Below are positions 31,345 to 34,728 of a stretch of DNA of 34,728 bases, piece after piece (positions within the stretch are counted from its first letter, which is position 1; every line of letters starts with the position of its first letter). Source of the DNA: a virus; IMG/VR virus record IMGVR_UViG_3300025087_000221, positions 1 to 34,728 of that record; one strand, 5' to 3'. Both the position numbers and the translations under genes were made by a program. The notes under the pieces were generated by a model. That model saw only the letters and a list, made by a program, of their open reading frames with translations, searched no databases and was not told the DNA's origin.

Positions 31345-32009
31345 TTTGTAAATGCGATCACACACGCACTACACGTGTAGCGTCTCGCCTTGTATCCCAT
31401 CTTGATTAAATGATTCACGTGTTGGGTAAAGGTTGGAAAATGAAACTCAATTTCAAGACAATCAATCATTTTCGAGGCTTCTTCAAAATCTTTTGATGGT
31501 AAAATCAAATCTTCTCCTCCCTCCACATCCAGTTTCATAAAATCAACATGAGTAATGCCCGCTTCTTTGAAGAAACTCATGAGACTCTTTGTTTTGACTG
31601 TTTCTTTGATCCCATCTTTATAGTCTACGACAAGCGAGTTACACGTCAGATTTGACGGATTGTGCGTAAACGTCATTTTTCCATCTTTATCCGCAATTGC
31701 ATAATTAAAAATTTCTACATTATCCCATCCATTAAACTCTTTGTTTTTCTTCAATGCTTCAAAATGTTCTTGAGATGGTTCAACCGCGTAGACTTTTCCA
31801 TAATTACGAAAATGCTGAACCGTCACCCCGATATTTGCACCAATATCTACAATCACAGGATGTGTTTTCGTGTTTTCAAGGACAGTCATAATGTCCATAT
31901 AAATCCCATCAAAGTAAATTTCGTTATAAATATACGGAATAAACAATTCATCAAACTTAATAGGCTTCTCTGGTGTTCCTTTGGGATAAAACAAAGCGGC
32001 TAATGGCAT
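31341..32009 (-). CDS. FkbM-family methyltransferase (second paralogue)
   Basis: A 222-residue enzyme with VIVDIGANIGVTVQHF (about 52-67), VYAVEPSQEHFEAL (about 74-87) and VDFMKLDVEGGEDLI (about 156-170), the full FkbM pattern. An AAGGATTGT site precedes the ATG. Sequence differs clearly from the neighbouring copy, so they are not a recent duplication. Cysteines at the end (CSACVIAF) are unusual. It probably methylates a different hydroxyl on the same glycan. Confidence 0.9.
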   Translation of the reverse strand: MPLAALFYPKGTPEKPIKFDELFIPYIYNEIYFDGIYMDIMTVLENTKTHPVIVDIGANIGVTVQHFRNYGKVYAVEPSQEHFEALKKNKEFNGWDNVEIFNYAIADKDGKMTFTHNPSNLTCNSLVVDYKDGIKETVKTKSLMSFFKEAGITHVDFMKLDVEGGEDLILPSKDFEEASKMIDCLEIEFHFPTFTQHVNHLIKMGYKARRYTCSACVIAFTK

Positions 32010-32018
32010 ACAATCCTT

Positions 32019-32528
32019 TCAGCGTTTCATGCTAATAAATGATGGGCTTGACTCCGAGAGTAAGGTATGAAGCATGGAAACAACCTCGTCAGTGGTCTGT
32101 GGATAGTATTGCGTGATATTGGGCATACTTTTGAGAAAGTCTTGCGCGGCATATCCCATATGGCTTGGTCCATCATGTTTATAATCATCATCCCGACCAC
32201 CACCAACAAGTTTGACATTGAGCTTCTCATGGTTGATGTAGAGGCTAATGGTTTCCGCGGCCCGCAGATAAAACGAAGTAATGGTATAGACAACTGGAAT
32301 CTTTCCAGCAAGTGCGAGTCCCACTGCAATATCAAGCAAACACTGTTCCGCAGCTCCCGTATTGATGAACCGATCAGAAAAATCATTACGAATCTTGTCA
32401 AATTGTCCCCACCCCAAATCTCCTGTAAGAACAACAATCTTAGGATTATCAATCATCGCATTGTACAGGACTCCAGCAAAGAAACCTCGCTGGGATTGAT
32501 GAAAGTCTTTTGGGTCTACAGGTTTCAT
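32019..32528 (-). CDS. Transketolase-like subunit, pyrimidine-binding domain
   Basis: A 169-residue protein consisting of only the PYR domain of a thiamine-diphosphate enzyme. VLTGDLGWGQF (33-43), RFINTGAAEQCLLDIAVGLALAG (53-75) with the cofactor-activating glutamate E61, YLRAAETI, LVGGGRDDDYKHDGPSHMGYAAQDF and the PNITQYYPQT region all match transketolase. The usual C-terminal third domain (about 120 residues) is absent. It pairs with the PP-domain subunit at 32854-33471. Expected chemistry is transfer of a two-carbon ketol unit, here perhaps onto a sugar nucleotide. Confidence 0.85.
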   Translation of the reverse strand: MKPVDPKDFHQSQRGFFAGVLYNAMIDNPKIVVLTGDLGWGQFDKIRNDFSDRFINTGAAEQCLLDIAVGLALAGKIPVVYTITSFYLRAAETISLYINHEKLNVKLVGGGRDDDYKHDGPSHMGYAAQDFLKSMPNITQYYPQTTDEVVSMLHTLLSESSPSFISMKR

Positions 32529-32857
32529 GCTTTCCTTACCGAGAAACGAGTACCACGCTTAATGTTTCGTGCTTTCGTCTTCTCTGCAATCTCATATATA
32601 TGTTCTTTCATTACATCTCCCATTGTTGGCTCTTGAGGAAAGATAAGGTCATAAGTAGACTGGGTAATATGTCCGAGCTTTTTGTACTTTTTATAGTCTG
32701 AATACAGTCGGCTACCCTCTGCATAGGTAATGACAATGGGATCATCAAAACCGAGATTGAGAGCTTTTCGTTTTCTTTGTACTTCGTAAATAATTTCGTT
32801 CTTCCACCCTTTCAAAAATAAATCTTCTGTGATACGAGTATCGAGTGTGAGCATCAT
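32525..32857 (-). CDS. Unknown protein between the two transketolase subunits
   Basis: A 110-residue charged protein with no recognisable domain (ITEDLFLKGWKNEIIYEV, DDPIVITYAEGSR, ARNIKRGTRFSVRK). It overlaps both transketolase subunit genes by four bases, so all three are made together. Such placement suggests a partner or adaptor of the split enzyme, possibly replacing part of the missing C-terminal domain, but sequence gives no direct proof. A second ATG lies directly after the first. Confidence 0.7.
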   Translation of the reverse strand: MMLTLDTRITEDLFLKGWKNEIIYEVQRKRKALNLGFDDPIVITYAEGSRLYSDYKKYKKLGHITQSTYDLIFPQEPTMGDVMKEHIYEIAEKTKARNIKRGTRFSVRKA

Positions 32858-33471
32858 AATCCAACCTCCCGCGCTTTTTCTTTGGTATCAATTTTCACAT
32901 AATGTGCGCCATTCCCTTGAAGCCAGTCAGGGTAATTAAACATATTGGCTTTCACAATCAAAGTGGGGTAAAACCACTGTAATCGTTTTTCAAGAACTTC
33001 AATATCAATTGCTCCATATGCACCAAATCCATTGCAAATCACTGCGACACGAAGATTCTCAAGTCGGCAATCACCGGCAACCCGGAGCGACTCCCACACA
33101 CCTCCTTCCGCACATTCTCCATCTGACAATACGACATAGACATTCCGCGTTCTATCCGCCAGAGCCATGCCCACCGCAATACCAATTCCATGCCCTAGTG
33201 ACCCCGTAGATGCCCAAATTCCCCGTTCCATGTCCCTGTCGGGATGCGTGCCATACTTTGTTACCAAATCCTCTGCATCTCCAAATCCCCATGCCTCTAA
33301 CACGCAGTATTGAGCAAGTCCCATGTGTCCTGATGAAAGAATAAAAGGTTCATTTGGCTGTTTAACCTTATAGATCGCTTCGATGGGACCAACAGCAATG
33401 AGACACGAGCCAATATGCGAGAGTCCATGTCTATACGACAACTCCAATACCCGATGTTCTAACTGACTCAT
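32854..33471 (-). CDS. Transketolase-like subunit, TPP (PP) domain
   Basis: A 205-residue protein with the thiamine-diphosphate domain of transketolase. LSSGHMGLAQYCVLEAWGF (45-63), YGTHPDRD (73-80), IWASTGSLGHGIGIAVGMALA (85-105) are typical. The cofactor motif starts SDGECAEGGVWE (116-127), where the first base of the usual GDG is serine, and ends at N147 (AVICNGFG). At 205 residues it is shorter than ordinary N-terminal transketolase subunits (about 270). It overlaps both neighbours by four bases in the operon. Confidence 0.88.
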   Translation of the reverse strand: MSQLEHRVLELSYRHGLSHIGSCLIAVGPIEAIYKVKQPNEPFILSSGHMGLAQYCVLEAWGFGDAEDLVTKYGTHPDRDMERGIWASTGSLGHGIGIAVGMALADRTRNVYVVLSDGECAEGGVWESLRVAGDCRLENLRVAVICNGFGAYGAIDIEVLEKRLQWFYPTLIVKANMFNYPDWLQGNGAHYVKIDTKEKAREVGL

Positions 33472-34286
33472 ACGAATGTCTCCAGCGGTGTATGCAGTAG
33501 CACTTGTGTTAATCCTTCTTCAAGGGTGTATCGTGGAGTCCACCCGAGCGAGCGAACCTTTGTCGTATCAGCAACCCAATGATCGCTATCGTACCGATGA
33601 AGCGGTGGAATCACTGATTTTTCTGTTGTTTTATTCAAAAGTTTCTCAATGATTTCTACAAGTGCTTCATTTGATGTTTGTTTTTCCGTACCAAAATTAT
33701 AGATTTCCCCTGGATGTGGTTGAACAGACAATAAAAGAAGTCCGTCAATAAAATCATCTACGTGGATAAAATCATGGACACCAGGAGCAACAAGAAGTTT
33801 TTTGTGTTTCCGGATACTGCGGATAATCGTGGGAATAAAACGATGATCAAGTTCATGCACTCCATACAGACTAAATGGACGCGCAACCATCACCGGAACA
33901 CCGTATGACCGTGCGTATACCTGACATAAAAGAGATGCCGCTCCCTTTGTTGCTTCGTACATCGTCATCGGATCGAGAAAATCTGTCTCAGTCATCGGGT
34001 GATCTTTGCGTCCATATTCTGAGGAAGACCCAATCGCAATAAAGGCCTTGAGATGTGGAATCGAGCGAGATGCTTCTAAAAGCCGGTGGGTAAGAAGAAT
34101 GTTTGACTCCACCATGGTCTTTTCTTCATAAATCTCCCCCGCACAATGAAAAATATAGTCTGGTTGAAACTCAATCAGTCCATCCATGCTTTCATCTCGA
34201 GAAAAAAGGTACAGATTACCATGCAGTCTTTCACGAAGATGTGTTCCGAGAAACCCGTTTCCTCCCGTGATAAAGATTTTGGACAT
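33468..34286 (-). CDS. NAD-dependent sugar epimerase/dehydratase
   Basis: A 272-residue extended short-chain dehydrogenase acting on nucleotide sugars. GGNGFLG (8-14) binds NAD. FIAIGSSSEYG (about 82-92) holds the catalytic serine, and Y110-x3-K114 (MYEATKGAA) is the catalytic pair. ARPFSLYG (about 133-140), HDFIHVDDFIDGLL (about 169-182) and YNFGTEKQTSN follow in the usual order. It is slightly short for the family (about 310). The start at 34286 lacks a ribosome site but has TATACT six bases upstream, so the operon's first gene seems leaderless. It probably supplies the keto- or epimerised sugar for the transketolase-like pair. Confidence 0.9.
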   Translation of the reverse strand: MSKIFITGGNGFLGTHLRERLHGNLYLFSRDESMDGLIEFQPDYIFHCAGEIYEEKTMVESNILLTHRLLEASRSIPHLKAFIAIGSSSEYGRKDHPMTETDFLDPMTMYEATKGAASLLCQVYARSYGVPVMVARPFSLYGVHELDHRFIPTIIRSIRKHKKLLVAPGVHDFIHVDDFIDGLLLLSVQPHPGEIYNFGTEKQTSNEALVEIIEKLLNKTTEKSVIPPLHRYDSDHWVADTTKVRSLGWTPRYTLEEGLTQVLLHTPLETFV

Positions 34287-34292
34287 GGGTAT

Positions 34293-34298
34293 AGTATA
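34293..34298 (-). promoter_or_regulatory. -10 box (TATACT) of the sugar operon, leaderless
   Basis: On the minus strand TATACT is followed by exactly six bases and then the ATG at 34286. A good -35 is not visible at 16-18 bases. Another TATACT lies at 34351-34356. Confidence 0.45.
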
Positions 34299-34338
34299 CT
34301 CTATCTCCATCTGTTTGTACTTGAAGTATTATTTTGTG

Positions 34339-34728
34339 TTAGATGGAATTAGTATACTTCCTTTTTCCATCAATCTCGGTATGTATTCCTTTAATTTCTG
34401 CATGGTCTTGATTTCTCGTTGCTTCAATAAGATTTTCACGCATATCTCGTGATTCTTTGGATTCATGGGTAATTTGATACCGTGAACGTTTTATGGCGAT
34501 TCGTTCCTCATTATTCGATGCTCGTACATACATCCGATCAAGTTCCTTCATATCTGCCTCTCGTCCCAATCGTGCGTAATTCTTAAATGTCTTGGATGAA
34601 AAGTTAGACTGTGTTCGAAAAACCTCATGGCAAATCATACACTGATAGCGTGTACTAGTTCCTGTGTGTCGTTGAGTCCATAAAAACCGATGAAGATTCC
34701 CCGAAACAGGCCAATGGCCTGTTTTCCG
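34339..34728 (-). CDS. Zinc-knuckle and helical protein, 5' end outside window
   Basis: The open frame continues without a stop to the right edge, so the 5' end is missing. The visible 129 residues start HWPVSG, then the RYQCMICHEVFR knuckle (about residue 33 of the visible part), after which a long charged helix dominates (ARLGREADMKELDRMYVRAS, then ESRDMRENLIEATRNQ). A shorter start at 34638 would cut the C-x2-C motif. Related zinc-plus-coil proteins are seen in phage structural regions, but function is unknown. Confidence 0.6.
   Translation of the reverse strand, partial: RKTGHWPVSGNLHRFLWTQRHTGTSTRYQCMICHEVFRTQSNFSSKTFKNYARLGREADMKELDRMYVRASNNEERIAIKRSRYQITHESKESRDMRENLIEATRNQDHAEIKGIHTEIDGKRKYTNSI

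Noticed and set aside
1-34728. Window as a complete circular genome, with edge genes forming one zinc protein
   Set aside because: Both edge genes are leftward with C-x2-C motifs, but joining the ends puts them out of frame, and no major capsid protein is present. The window is more likely a genome segment.
1-34728. CRISPR array, integrase, insertion sequence
   Set aside because: I saw no regularly spaced repeats, no tyrosine or serine recombinase motifs and no transposase with terminal inverted repeats.

Overview
This window is part of the genome of a tailed double-stranded DNA bacteriophage (Caudoviricetes), most likely with a short, podovirus-like tail. The evidence is a small and large terminase, a portal, a tail-tubular A/B-like pair, a 1,349-residue candidate internal virion protein and a lysis cassette. 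No major capsid protein, integrase or DNA polymerase is recognisable. A gene runs off each edge, so the genome is longer than the window and lifestyle cannot be decided. The host cannot be named from sequence alone. Four gene starts look leaderless, which is a clue to the host's translation style. The standard genetic code fits throughout.

Layout. (1) Positions 1-5845, leftward: a divergent promoter region drives a small protein, a replisome-organiser-like protein, TerS, a zinc protein, TerL, two small proteins, the portal and two downstream genes. (2) Positions 5846-6139: a regulatory intergenic region with divergent promoters, four copies of a TTGGTAGAA-like motif and a possible small RNA. 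(3) Positions 6140-14039, rightward: about 23 tightly packed, often overlapping early genes. They include a membrane-anchored transglycosylase, an ssDNA-binding-like protein, an MT-A70 adenine methyltransferase, a C5-cytosine methyltransferase, a zincin-like protein, a VRR-NUC nuclease and many small zinc-ribbon proteins. A folded RNA candidate lies at 13542-13650. (4) Positions 14040-14905: a poorly coding stretch followed by an AT-rich HNH endonuclease that is probably a homing gene. (5) Positions 14895-28008, leftward: late genes. In transcription order these are a small Met/Lys-rich protein, two internal virion candidates, tail-tubular A- and B-like proteins, a fibre-like protein, a GroES co-chaperonin, a DNRLRE protein, two membrane/coiled-coil proteins, an M23 endolysin, a holin candidate, a small zinc protein and an HNH protein. 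One rightward membrane gene (27597-27779) sits inside this block. (6) Positions 28083-34286, leftward: a translationally coupled nine-gene carbohydrate operon with an NAD-dependent epimerase, a transketolase split into two minimal subunits with a 110-residue protein between them, two FkbM methyltransferases and three glycosyltransferase-like proteins.

How it fits together. The rightward block probably handles DNA metabolism and protection from restriction. The leftward blocks package DNA, build the tail and lyse the cell. The sugar operon probably makes and attaches an unusual glycan, either to the virion or to the host surface. The points most worth following are the split transketolase operon, the folded RNA at 13542-13650, the leaderless starts, an apparent AUA start codon for the largest gene, and the phage-encoded GroES.
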